Below are positions 22,281 through 31,929 of a DNA stretch of 64,000 nt, in pieces. The notes under the pieces are model-generated. The model was not told the origin of the DNA and searched no databases. It was given only the letters and a program-made list of their open reading frames with translations. Each line of letters starts with the position of its first letter. Position 1 is the first letter of the stretch. This DNA is from Elmis aenea (taxonomy: Eukaryota > Arthropoda > Insecta > Coleoptera > Elmidae), in NCBI GenBank assembly GCA_947652605.1, contig OX393577.1, positions 52,786,108-52,850,107 on the forward strand. Reading direction: 5' to 3'. The translations under genes were made by a program, and so were the position numbers.

Positions 22281-22520
22281 ATAATTATTTATGTATCAAA
22301 ACGTGTAACTTTTTCGGCCGCGTGTGGTTTGCTGGCTGAGACGTAGTCAGGCAAGGACGAAATTAAATTTTTTGTGCGATCGAATTAAAAACAATTGAAG
22401 TTTTTAGTATTTTTCAAAAATATAGGTTAGAAACTACGTGACATTCTGTCACTGATGACGGCGTATGCTGTTAGCAGTGGAAACGTCAAACAACTGTTGC
22501 TAGTACGATCGCACAAAAAA
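22281..22520. mobile_element. Hairpin family R, copy 3 (damaged apex)
   Basis: Starts ATAATTATTTATGTATCAA and ends CGATCGCACAAAAAA at 22520. The mini-stem GAGACGTAGTC is present, but the right side of the main stem is deleted (GTAGTC runs directly into AGGCAAGGACG), so the hairpin cannot close. Confidence 0.75.
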
Positions 22521-22686
22521 GTTTTTAAACACAACTTCTTGGACATCATGGGATACATAATCTAAAATTATTTTTAGCTATACCGAGTGTTTTGTTTCTG
22601 CGCACCGATGTGTAGCTTTTTTATTTAAAATACAACACCCTGTATATTTTTTTAGATTCCAAATTTAATTATCTTTCAAATATATA

Positions 22687-22759
22687 ATAGTTATTTATGT
22701 ATCAAGGCCAAAAAGTGTAACTTTTTCGGCCGCGTCTGGTTTGCCGGCCGAGACGTAGT
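22687..22759. mobile_element. Hairpin family R, truncated copy broken at the apex
   Basis: Carries the left arm through GGTTTGCCGGCCGAGACGTAGT and stops there. The breakpoint falls inside the apical mini-stem; everything 3' of it is missing. Confidence 0.7.
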
Positions 22760-23096
22760 AGATTTTAGTATTTCTATTCTATTAATTTTGTGGTGCACGA
22801 ACGCTAGATTTGGGAGCCACTTGACAAAAAAATTGTTTGTAAAGGGGACACCACATAATTTGAGCCATGATGGGAATCTCGTTTAATATAAGGGTTACAG
22901 ATTCGTCTAAATTAGCAAAAACATAAAATAAAGTGCAATTGTTTCCTGTATTCAGTTGTTTTTAATAATACCTACATAGTTAACTTGATAGAAGTAAAAA
23001 AAAAAGAAATTTCATTAATCGATTTACCTCTGCCAACAAGAATAATTGTTTTAAGGGACTACACACATCTAGCCGGTCGGAAAAACCAACGATTCA

Positions 23097-23439
23097 ATAG
23101 TTATTTATGTATCAAGGCCAAAAAGTACGTTTTGGCCGAGGTGCATATTACATTTTTTGTGCGATCGAATTAAAAACAATTTAAATTTTTAGTATTTTTC
23201 AAAAATATAGGTTAGAAATTACGTGACATTCTGTCACTGACAGATGACGGCGTATGTACTGCATTACCGGCCCTCTCCTTAGCAACGGCCGTAAAAGTTA
23301 CTTTTTCGGCCGTTGCTAAGGGTAACGGCTTGAAAAGTAACTTTTACGGCCGTTGCTAAGGATAGGGCTGGTAATGCAGTACTTAATGGTAGCTAACGCG
23401 TCCGTCAAACAGCTGTTTCTAGTACGATCGCACAAAAAA
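23097..23439. mobile_element. Hairpin family R, copy lacking the first hairpin
   Basis: The first hairpin is collapsed to GGCCAAAAAGTACGTTTTGGCC-like flanks with the apex deleted. The second half is complete: TTTTTTGTGCGATCG, then a second large hairpin whose outer stem is GTACTGCATTACCGGCC against GGCTGGTAATGCAGTAC (about 23262-23384), then CGATCGCACAAAAAA. Close to the copy at 49509-49844. Confidence 0.8.
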
Positions 23440-23839
23440 CGTTTTATATGAATAAAATCAATAGTTTTTGAATTGCTTACGTTTTTTTGAAAATATTGAC
23501 GGATACAGATCTTTAACAACATATTTAATTTAGCGATTTAATAAAGCCAGTGTAAAATAATATGGTAGTTTTGTTAACAATATTTTTACAGTGCCTTCTG
23601 GATAATTAAAGTTACTTAAATAATACCCAGAGTGTTTGTTTTTGTTGGTCAATTTAGTTGAATTTTAAACCAGAATAAGTCGATTTTTTTATACTAAACG
23701 TCATGTAGTTTTTTAAATTTTCGTGAAGATAATTTAATTGCCTTTACAAAATAATAAAGGTGTATTACGTCTAAAACTTACAATTTTTGAGTTATTGGCG
23801 TTTTTATAATAGGTAATTTATACGTTTTTTGTTTAGTTT

Positions 23840-24433
23840 TTTCATTTTTTTATTTCTTCTCAATCTCCTTTTGCCCTTTCAAGCGTCGGAGAGTTAATTG
23901 TTTACAAAAAGTTAATCACACTAGCTTTTTTTTTAAAGCGTTATATTTTTATTTTGCCAAACTTTGCTGATTTTATTGACTCGTGTCGCATCTCGTACAG
24001 AAAAGAGACTTTATCTATGTATTAGAAATTTGTAATCGTCTAACTAAGAGTCATTGGATTTGCAAAAATTTAAAACGGGTTTTATGTTAAGCAAAAACGA
24101 AACCCACATACATTTTAATTAACAGTTTTTCTTTGTCGCGTCTTGTTGCATCAGTCCCAGGACTCGCGGTTAGCGAATTTATTGTTTATGAATTATTTGA
24201 TGCATCAATTTATTAGTAAAATTTGCTCAATAATTAAGATTAGATAAAGCAACAAATTATGTAAAAAAAATACATTCGAACATTACTATAATTTATTAGC
24301 AATAAATTAATTTTTACAATATTTATACATTTTAGTACCTATACATTTAATAGATTAATGTATGTTCAAAGGCCATGTACGTACTGATTGTAATATGATT
24401 ATTAAACTATTAATAAGTTACTGACAAAATTAT
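23840..24433. other. No recognisable feature
   Basis: AT-rich; nothing recognised. Confidence 0.5.
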
Positions 24434-24435
24434 TA

Positions 24436-24724
24436 TGCCGAATTTACATGTGTTTGGTAGCTAAAGCAAGTTACTAAATCAAGTAAGTGAATTTAGCTAC
24501 TTGCAACGTGTGTTCATTAAGTACTTGTCAGTACTTGCGCAAGTAAACAATTTAGTGACTGTTCAGTGAAGTGAATAGAAATCATTTCTATTTGTTGGAG
24601 GACGATATTCCATTTTCTGTCAAATATTAAACAATTTTACGAAATTGGCTGTAGACCATACATATATTGTGCTATTTGATTAGTAACTTGCTTTAGCTAC
24701 TATACACAACATGTAAATTCGGCA
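24436..24724. mobile_element. 289-bp MITE with TGCCGAATTTACATG termini
   Basis: TGCCGAATTTACATGTGTTT at 24436 is inverted at the right as CATGTAAATTCGGCA (ending 24724), flanked by TA (24434-24435, 24725-24726). Inner blocks TAGCTAAAGCAAGTTACTAA and TTAGTAACTTGCTTTAGCTA are also inverted, making arms of about 50 bp. No coding. Confidence 0.85.
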
Positions 24725-25040
24725 TATACAAAGCCATGTTAAACTAAAATAAAAACTTAACTATTGATGCACTTTTTGGTGATATGTAAACTGGACAGAT
24801 CATCACATTTAATCATGGGAATTATTATAATTTTATTTAAAAAATTTACTCTGTGATTGCACCCAGTGCCAAATGAAAATGAACAGAATCTATAAAATTA
24901 TGTGATATTTGCGTGCAATTTAAAGTGACTTAAAAATTTAAAACGTGTGCTATGTAATAGCTTTATTGTTATGTGTTTATTAGTAAAAGTATGAATAATA
25001 TGATTAGTATTACATGAACATAGTTGTGTTAAAAAATCTT

Positions 25041-25741
25041 CTTTCGGATTTACACCCCTATAAAGGAAAAGGGTGAAAGTAGGTTTTTATTTTATTTCTC
25101 AAATTTAAAGAAATGTAGAAAAATTATTTTCGGTAGATATTTTTTACTTATTAAAAGGTTTTACACATTAATATTTTCAATGCTCCCACCTTCACAAAGG
25201 GCTAAAAAGAGCAAGCTCTGTTGGTTTCTCTATCAAAACTTTTTGGAGGGTAGACATTTTGCAATTTAAAGTTTCTTAATTCTTTAATTTTTCTCGCAAA
25301 ACCTACAGTTTTTTAGTAAAAAATAAAATAAGTGAACATACACCATCAAATATTTTAAAATAAAATATTAAGTAAAAGTGGCAAGTGTTTTCGTGTTTAT
25401 TTGGTGATGCATGTAAACAAATTTCATATAAAACTCAAAAACTGTAAATTTTTGGAAACAATTAAGATATAAAAATTGTTTCTAAATACATCAAGTTTTA
25501 AAATTCTATTTCTATTGCAAAATTTTAAACCTACAAAAGGGTGCGATAAAAAAAAACAACAAGGGTCGCACTTTTCAGCCTCTTGTGAAGGTGGGAGATG
25601 ATTGAAAATATTCCCATGGGAAACCTTTTAATAAGTACAAAAAATATACCAAATATCGTACCTCTACATTTATGCAAATTTAAGAATTAAAATAAAAACT
25701 TAATATTACCACTCCTCTTTAAGGAAGTGTAACTTCGAAAG
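25041..25741. repeat. Inverted-repeat family N, copy 2
   Basis: Left CTTTCGGATTTACACCCC and right GTGTAACTTCGAAAG form the outer ends. The arms remain alignable for about 200 bp, including CCCACCTTCACAAAGGGCT against AGCCTCTTGTGAAGGTGGG. Same family as 17102-17616. Foldback structure without coding. Confidence 0.75.
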
Positions 25742-26327
25742 CAGAAGGGAAAAAATTATATAATAGCCCCCTTAATGTTTGATAAGGAATTACCTTTCGA
25801 AGTTTTTCGCATGAATCACGGGCATATTTATAAAAATATTCCACCATTATGAACATTTAATTTTTTTAAAAATAAAATAACGTTTATACAGGGTGTTGCA
25901 GTTGCACATTTTTGTATTCCAAAGACAAAACATCATTCCGCAGTTTATTAGTTTCATATTCCAAATTCTCGCGTGTTATGTATTCCGTTAATTCAGCAAA
26001 TTAGATGTATGAGCCGCGCGGGGCTGAACATACTCCGCGGGTGAAACGCAGTAATTTAAGTAGATTCAGCATAAAAATCATTAGGAAAAGTAAAGAAAAA
26101 TTAAAGGATTATTGTAGTGACGGCAGAAGAGTAAAGTCTTGTAGTGACGTGTGAATATAGCCAATGATGTATATAATATGTAAGTAAATTAGCAATAAAT
26201 AGTTTTAAGCTAAACATCATTTTATTAAGCGATTTCCTTGCAACAAAACCCACAGTTTTGAAGTAGTTTCAGGTTGATTTAGTAAGTATATAAAACACGG
26301 GGTAAAAAGCAGAACACCCCACGTTAA
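25742..26327. other. Degenerate repeats; one CAGGGTG end at 25889
   Basis: TA-CAGGGTGTTGCAGTTGC at 25889 looks like the left terminus of a CAGGGTG-type element, but no partner is found. Nothing else is recognised. Confidence 0.4.
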
Positions 26328-27925
26328 CAAGGGTGTCCAGTTTAAAATGAAGTAGGTACATGATTATCTCGGAAACCGTTAGAAATACAAGCTCGGTTAA
26401 AAGGGGAAAAAGTTGCGCAATTACACGCGTAACAATAATCCAGTTTTACAATTTCAATAATTCATCGATTCATCCTGTTACGTAGTACCACGATGAAAAC
26501 GAAAAATATAAATTTTCTTTAAACCTCCAAATTATCAGGATCGGAGAAGTAACTAAAAGGGATTTTAAAAATGACATTAAAAATATTCTACACCTACTAT
26601 GTTTCGCGCGGTCATACCTAACTTTTGTTTTTCTTATGGACGCCATATTGGATTTTTGCATTTTTCAAATCTCCATAAAAAATGCTTTTCAACCATGTAA
26701 AGCATCCGTATGTTTAACCTAGAGAAAATATGAAAATTTGCAAAATTAAGGTTTCACCACAGAAGGCCTTGGTGTAGTGATTAAACAATTGCAACGACTA
26801 TTTCTAACAACTGTCGAATGGTACATCTTTTTCTGTAGTGATTTTAAAGTTTTCAATGGATCGTTTATCAAATAAGCATAAATATGAAATGTTGCTTTAT
26901 TCTCTGTAGGAGAAATGATATTATGGCTGCAGAAATGTATTTCGTCAGCCAGGTAGAAGCATGTTTCGGCGATTACGTGATAACTAAATAATTAATCGAA
27001 GCTTTGTTAAATCGAAAAGAAACAGGCGCACGGATGAAAATAAAGAAAATTTTGTTTTGCAAGCCGTAACTGACAATCCCCGTACGTCTTTACGTGATTT
27101 AGAAAACACAATAAGTGTTGCTCGATTAATTTTACAATTTTAAGACGTTTTAAGTATCATCCCTATCGTGAACGGCCCTGTCAAGGACTTCAAAATATGA
27201 TCAGATGAGAAGAATGAAATTTTGTCGATGGTTCTTCAGAAAACATAATGTCTGACGTCTTTACGGGTATTTATTGAAATACATTTCTGCAGCCATAATA
27301 TCATTTCTCCTACAGAGAATAAAGCACTCCAAACATTTCATATTTATGCTTATTTTAAAAACGATCCATTGAAAACTTGGAAATCACTAACTTGTTTGCA
27401 CTACAGAAAAAGATGTACCATTCGACAGTTGTTAGAAATAGTCGTTGCAATTGTTTAATCACTACACCAAGGCCTACTGTGGTGAAACCTTAATTTTGCA
27501 AATTTTCATATTTTCCCTAGGTTAAACATACGGATGCTTTACATGGTTAAAAAGCATTTGTTATGGAGATTTGAAAAATGCAAATATCCAATATGGCGTC
27601 TATAAGAAAAACAAAAGTTAGGTATGACCGCGCAAAACATAGTAGACCTAGAATATTTTTAATGTCATTTTTAAAATCCTTATTAGTTACTTCCCCGATC
27701 AATATTTGGCGCACAAATCTTTTCAAATAAAGGTAATATGGAGGTTTTAAGAAAATGCATATTTTTTCGTTTTCATCGTGGTACTACGTAACAGGATGAA
27801 TTATTGAAAATGTAAAAGTGAATTAACGTTACGCATGTAATTTTCCCCATTTAACCGATTTTGTATTTCTAACTGTTTCCGAGATACCCATGTAGCATGT
27901 ACTTCATTTTAAACTGAACACCCTG
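26328..27925. mobile_element. Long inverted-repeat element K of the CAGGGTG group
   Basis: Left end CAAGGGTGTCCAGTTTAAAA and right end TTTTAAACTGAACACCCTG are inverted; TA follows the right end. The arms 26331-26953 and 27274-27923 align over about 620 bp with scattered mismatches and small indels. The unpaired centre (26954-27273) encodes a transposase fragment. A transcript across it could fold into a hairpin of about 600 bp. Confidence 0.85.
26954..27273 (+). pseudogene. DUF4817/mariner-type transposase HTH relic
   Basis: Across two or more frames the centre reads VTDNPRTSLRDLENTISVAR, then RRFKYHPYRERPCQGLQ and RRMKFCRWFFRKHN. This follows the second helix-turn-helix and linker of the insect transposase family with NPRTSxRxL...GxSxSTVxRxLK...HPYxxxxxQxLxxxDxxRRxxFCxWFL. 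The DDE domain is absent. Its place between the arms of a CAGGGTG-ended element suggests this protein type mobilises that group (inference). Confidence 0.6.
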
Positions 27926-28037
27926 TATATTATACATAATATCGTATGAATTTTATCCTTGTGAGGAAATCTGGGCCCCTATAACCTGGCGTCCCTAAGC
28001 AATTGCCAAGACTCGCCTAATGGTAAAACCGGCCCTG
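27926..28037. mobile_element. hAT terminal fragment
   Basis: The segment from about 27965 to 28037 ends GGTAAAACCGGCCCTG, inverse CAGGGCCGGTTTTACC, a common hAT-type terminus. It includes GGGCCCCTATAACCTGGCG and the GCAATTGCCAAGACTCGCCTA block. No opposite end was found. Confidence 0.45.
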
Positions 28038-28090
28038 TTTATACCAAAAAACTAAATGCGGTGATCTTATCCATCTTACATTTAAAAAAA

Positions 28091-29899
28091 TTAATCACTG
28101 ACTGTTGTGGTTGTTACATTGTTGCGTTTTTTTATGTACATTATGATAAACATAATAAATAAACAGGAAGCGCCAACAATAAGCAACGTATTCGTAATTA
28201 TAGATATTTCATTAGTATCAGTTACTTTATGATTAAAATTGTTAACATTTTTTCCTTTATCATGATTAATACTATATACACATTCGATACCTTCTATATT
28301 TGCTGTTGAAAAGTTGGATGGGTTATTAAACAGATAATTAATTTTTCTGGCTTTTAAAATTTTAAGGGTACGATTCAAAGTACGACAAGGAAATGGATTT
28401 CCATTTATGCTCACGTTTTTTAAATTTTCAAAACGACTTGTTAAAAATCTTAAGTTGATGCTGCTTATATTGATGAACTCCAAATTTAAAGCAATTATAT
28501 TTTTTATCGGATAAAAAATTGCTACGTCTAGCGTAGCCAATTGGTTGTGTGATATGTCTAGTATTCTTAATTTGGTTAAATATGAAAATGTGTTGGTATT
28601 TATTGTCGAAATATTGTTATTACTGAGATGTAGTTCGATCAGGTTTTTTAAAATGGACACAAAATTAATATCTGCAATATTATTATTATTAAAACTTAAA
28701 ATGGTTGAATTTGTTACGTTTGTAAAAGTCTTGGGTGTTATTGCTGAAATGTTATTATAATTTAAACGCAGTACCAATAAGTTTCCTATGTTAGACACGA
28801 AATGAATATCTACAATATTATTTTTACCTAAATCTAAAATTATTAAATTTGTTAAGTTCCTAAAAAGATTGGAACTTATTGTTGAAATGTTATTGTGAAT
28901 AATGCGCAGCTCTTTTAAGTTTCTTAAATTAGACACAAAATTAATATCTGCAACATAATTATTATTTAAACTTAAATCGGTTAAATTTGTTACGTTTTCA
29001 AAAGTATTGGGTGTTATTGCTGAAATTTTATTATAATTTAAACGCAAAGCAGTTAAGTTTCTTATATATGACACAAAACTAATATCTTCTATATTATTTT
29101 CACCTAAATCTAAAATGTTTAAATTTTTAAGGTTTTCAAAAATATTGAACCCTATTATTGAAATATTATTGTTATTTATGCGCAGTTCTTTTAAGTTCCT
29201 TAAATTAGACACAAAATTAATATCTGCAATATTATTATTACTTAAAGTTAAAATAGCTAAATTTGTGAAGTTTTCAAAAAAATTGGAAGGTATTGCTGAA
29301 ATTTTATTGTTATTGAGACGCAAAAATGTTAAGTTTCGTATATTAGACACAAAATTAATTTCTGCAATATTATTATTATCCAAACTTAAGTTAATTAATC
29401 TTGAAAGATTTTTAAAAGTATTGGATTTAATTGATGAAATATTGTTATTATCTAGATTTAGTTTTTCCAAGCTCTCTAAATTAGATACAAAATGAATATT
29501 TGCAATGTTATTATGACTTAAATCTAACCAACTTAAGTTTGGATAAATATCAAATGTGTCATGCTGAATTTCTTTTATATTTTTATTATTAAGTGAGAAA
29601 TGCGTATAATTAGTAGCTGTTTGGTTCATTTTCGTCAAGGATGGGTGAGTAACGTTATGAGCCAAACAGTCATTGTAAGTAGAATATACGTTTGAGTTTG
29701 ATTTGCTGTCTTTCACCTTACTGCATGTTAATATTTGGCAATAAGTGTAAGAAATCCAAGTACTACAAGGTCTTGTTTGGGAAGCGCGGTTTTTTATCTG
29801 TGTTGCATTACCCTTTATTTCCAAGCAAACTGTTAATGAAACATACATAAACAGTAGCTCTTTTAAAGATGATCTTAATTTAAATTGGATTGTTGTCAT
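28091..29899 (-). CDS. Leucine-rich-repeat single-pass membrane protein
   Basis: A continuous 602-residue reading frame, the only intact gene in the window. I start at the ATG at 29899; the frame extends two codons upstream but only through TTG-CAG. A hydrophobic segment (ELLFMYVSLTVCL, about residues 14-26) is a likely signal peptide. A cysteine-containing cap follows (C45, C54, C59, C78), then about 17 LRRs of LxxLxLxxNxI type from about 98 to 500. A short C-terminal cap holds two cysteines (C505, C540). A transmembrane helix lies at about 565-589, with a short KKRNN-type cytoplasmic tail. Many N-x-S/T sites fit an extracellular domain. The LRRs come in pairs (FVSNLRNL... then NLTNL...), repeating every 46 residues. 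The tail is too short for a TIR or kinase domain, so this is not a Toll receptor. Adhesion or recognition is plausible; ligand and partners cannot be inferred. Specific name not recognised. Confidence 0.85.
   Translation of the reverse strand: MTTIQFKLRSSLKELLFMYVSLTVCLEIKGNATQIKNRASQTRPCSTWISYTYCQILTCSKVKDSKSNSNVYSTYNDCLAHNVTHPSLTKMNQTATNYTHFSLNNKNIKEIQHDTFDIYPNLSWLDLSHNNIANIHFVSNLESLEKLNLDNNNISSIKSNTFKNLSRLINLSLDNNNIAEINFVSNIRNLTFLRLNNNKISAIPSNFFENFTNLAILTLSNNNIADINFVSNLRNLKELRINNNNISIIGFNIFENLKNLNILDLGENNIEDISFVSYIRNLTALRLNYNKISAITPNTFENVTNLTDLSLNNNYVADINFVSNLRNLKELRIIHNNISTISSNLFRNLTNLIILDLGKNNIVDIHFVSNIGNLLVLRLNYNNISAITPKTFTNVTNSTILSFNNNNIADINFVSILKNLIELHLSNNNISTINTNTFSYLTKLRILDISHNQLATLDVAIFYPIKNIIALNLEFINISSINLRFLTSRFENLKNVSINGNPFPCRTLNRTLKILKARKINYLFNNPSNFSTANIEGIECVYSINHDKGKNVNNFNHKVTDTNEISIITNTLLIVGASCLFIMFIIMYIKKRNNVTTTTVSD
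28430..29600 (-). repeat. 138-bp tandem coding repeat within the LRR gene
   Basis: The phrase GACACAAAATTAATWTCTGC on the plus strand recurs at about 28656, 28932, 29208 and 29346. Spacings are 138 bp or twice that, so each DNA unit equals two LRRs (46 residues). The similarity at nucleotide level indicates expansion by tandem duplication. Confidence 0.75.
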
Positions 29900-29925
29900 C
29901 TGCAATAAAAATTGTTGAATAAAAT
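29900..29925 (-). promoter_or_regulatory. Possible 3' splice site directly before the LRR start codon
   Basis: On the minus strand the bases before the ATG read AACAATTTTTATTGCAG. This is a U-rich tract ending in CAG, a good animal splice acceptor, so a 5' UTR intron may end exactly at the start codon. No donor or TATA box was identified. Confidence 0.4.
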
Positions 29926-30028
29926 TGTTTTGTAATTTTCAAACAAATTTAAATTTATTCGTAAGGCTCGAATGTTTCTTCAAACTAAACTGAAAAATGT
30001 TTATACTGAATGTAACTGAGTTCTTGTA

Positions 30029-30633
30029 CAGGGTGGTCCAAATTCGATGGGATTACATGGGTATCTCACCTAATAGTCAAGATAGAGAAACGGTTAAATT
30101 ACCAAAAATGTGCAGTTTTTTGGGAAAAACAGAACAGTTTTTTAATATAACCTATCATTTCAGGTTTTTCTTGTTTTGTTTTTGTTTTTACAGTCTACGT
30201 TTTGTTTTTCATCTTTAAAAAAATTAAAAAACCTTTGTAACTTGCGTATTATTAAAAATAAATACATCAACTCTTACATATTTGAAAAGAGAAAAAAAAT
30301 AAGGAATTTAAATAGGTAATACCCAACTATAGCTTCTATTTAAAAAAAGGTGAGTTTGTGTCAAAACTTTTTAACGGCGAGCGAAAAAAAATTTTTTTTA
30401 GTACTATCAACATAAAAATATCTAAAAATAATCTACATAAACTTTTTCGATATTTAAAACAATAACGGAGATATGACACATTATAAATATGTATAACCAA
30501 AAAAAAGTTTTTTTTTTAATAACTCAAAATCGGAAATGATAGCATATTTTTGAAAACGGTTCTGAGTTTATCCTAAAAAACTGCACACTCTTGGTAATTT
30601 AAGCGAGATATACATGTAATTTGGAACAGCCTG
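30029..30633. mobile_element. Family B element of the CAGGGTG group (B2)
   Basis: TA-CAGGGTGGTCCAAATTCGA at the left and TAATTTGGAACAGCCTG-TA at the right are inverted. Further inward, ATTACCAAAAATGTGCAGTT pairs with AACTGCACACTCTTGGTAAT. The interior includes AAAGGTGAGTTTGTGTCAAA and ACAATAACGGAGATATGACA shared with other family B copies. 605 bp, no coding. Confidence 0.8.
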
Positions 30634-30635
30634 TA

Positions 30636-31041
30636 CACCCCCTTTTTTTCTTTCGTTTTGATTGTAGATAAATGAAATTTTAGGCATACGATGTGCGTAA
30701 GAGAAGTCGAATTATTTAAACTTATGCACACTATTGTTTCACTTCCGGTTTTGCCGGAAAAGACCATAACTTTGTTATTTTAAATGGAACACTGTGTACA
30801 TTTTTATATTTTTGGAAAGAAGAAGCAATTTAAGATGCAACTGCACCATTTTGGATAATTTAATTTTTTTATTTTTAATAAGTGAGTCGTGACCAGCATA
30901 AATGCAATTTTATTACATCAACATGCATCCGAAAAAAATTTTTGTAAATTTTAATTGACATTTAGCTTACTTTAATCGGCTTGCTGTATCGGTTTTTTGA
31001 CAGAAAGTACGTTTTTTTTAAACGGAACGGTAACGGTACAC
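30636..31041. other. Degenerate repeat sequence
   Basis: TTTTAAATGGAACACTGTGTA near 30778 resembles a decayed CAGGGTG-type right end. Nothing else is recognised. Confidence 0.35.
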
Positions 31042-31215
31042 GTGGTTATTTAAATAGTGTATTTTATGACGAATTCAACAATACCAATAACTTTTATTAG
31101 TTTTGGAAGACTGCTTTAAAGATGCACTGTGGTTATTTAAATAGTGTATTTTATGACGAATTCAACAATACCAATAACTTTTATTAGTTTTGGAAGACTG
31201 CTTTAAAGATGCACT
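31042..31215 (+). repeat. Exact 87-bp tandem duplication
   Basis: 31042-31128 and 31129-31215 are identical. Each unit contains GACGAATTCAACAATACCAA and GACTGCTTTAAAGATGCAC. The unit coincides with the left arm of the inverted repeat that spans to about 31920. Confidence 0.9.
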
Positions 31216-31920
31216 ATTGTAAAAATTAAACTTATTAAGATTTCCTGTTAATCGTAGTATACTGTGGTTAATTACATATAGTTATTACGAAAAGTTTTCG
31301 ATTGTTTTATAAAATAACTATAGTAGTTGCACATAAAAGAATGATAACTTGTTTTGTTGCAGTTGGGCATAGTGTACTGCGATTAACAGGAACTTTTAAT
31401 AAGTTGTTATAATATTTTAAGTCTTTAAAGCAGCCTTCCAACACAAGTATAAGTTATTGGTATTTAGTTGGTTAATTTGACGTCCGTTGAACAATTTTAA
31501 GCGAAAATAAAAAATAATATCTGGGTGAACAGGACGTTTACGGTTTATTTGGTTTCAAAATTTTTCTTACATGTTTCGTCGACTTCTTCAGAGAGAAAAA
31601 AATATATAACAAAACTGGTATTTAAAAAAAAAACTGTATAAAATTGTATCAAATGAGTTGTTAAAAAGGTTTTTAATCAATCATTCACAATGTCATTTGT
31701 TTCGTTTTCATAAATTTTAACGTGTTTGTAATTTGTCCAATTTTAAATGGTTTATTTTCTTAAAAAAATACCAGTTTTGTTATAATTTATTTTCTCTCTG
31801 AAGAAGTCGACAAAAATCAGTCGACGAAACATGTAAGAAAAATTTTGAAACCAAATAAACCGTAAAAGTCCTGTAAATCCAAATATTGTTTTTTATTTTC
31901 GTTATTGGTATTGTTCAATT
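31155..31920. repeat. Inverted-repeat element interrupted by a Penelope-like pair
   Basis: Left arm motifs (GAATTCAACAATACCAATAA, GGAAGACTGCTTTAAAGA, CTGTTAATCGTAGTATACTG) recur inverted at the right (GTGTACTGCGATTAACAG, TCTTTAAAGCAGCCTTCC, GTTATTGGTATTGTTCAATTC). The last block is split by the insertion at 31465-31900, which duplicated GTTATTGGTATT. Confidence 0.65.
31465..31900. mobile_element. Penelope-like terminal repeats in inverted arrangement
   Basis: Two copies of one sequence face each other: GGTTTATTTGGTTTCAAAAT (about 31540) and its inverse near 31860, with CATGTTTCGTCGACTTCTTC and GAAGAAGTCGAC...GTCGACGAAACATG inside. The CTGAAGA-stem-GAAAC layout resembles the hammerhead motif of Penelope-like elements. 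A 12-bp direct repeat GTTATTGGTATT flanks it (31453-31464, 31901-31912). No reverse transcriptase is present. Confidence 0.5.
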
Positions 31921-31929
31921 CGTCAGAAC

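Larger units (their letters stand above)
22521..23830 (+). repeat. Dispersed repeat family E, copy 3 (interrupted)
   Basis: 22555-22640 matches the TATACACRGTGTTTTGTTTTTG landmark of the other copies, and 23480-23830 matches the downstream half (AAATATTGAC..., ATTACGTCTAAAA...). Two R insertions, at 22687-22759 and 23097-23439, account for much of the intervening sequence. Confidence 0.55.

Noticed and set aside
28545..29495. Plus-strand frames opposite the LRR gene
   Set aside because: They are antisense shadows of the repetitive LRR coding sequence with the same 138-bp periodicity.
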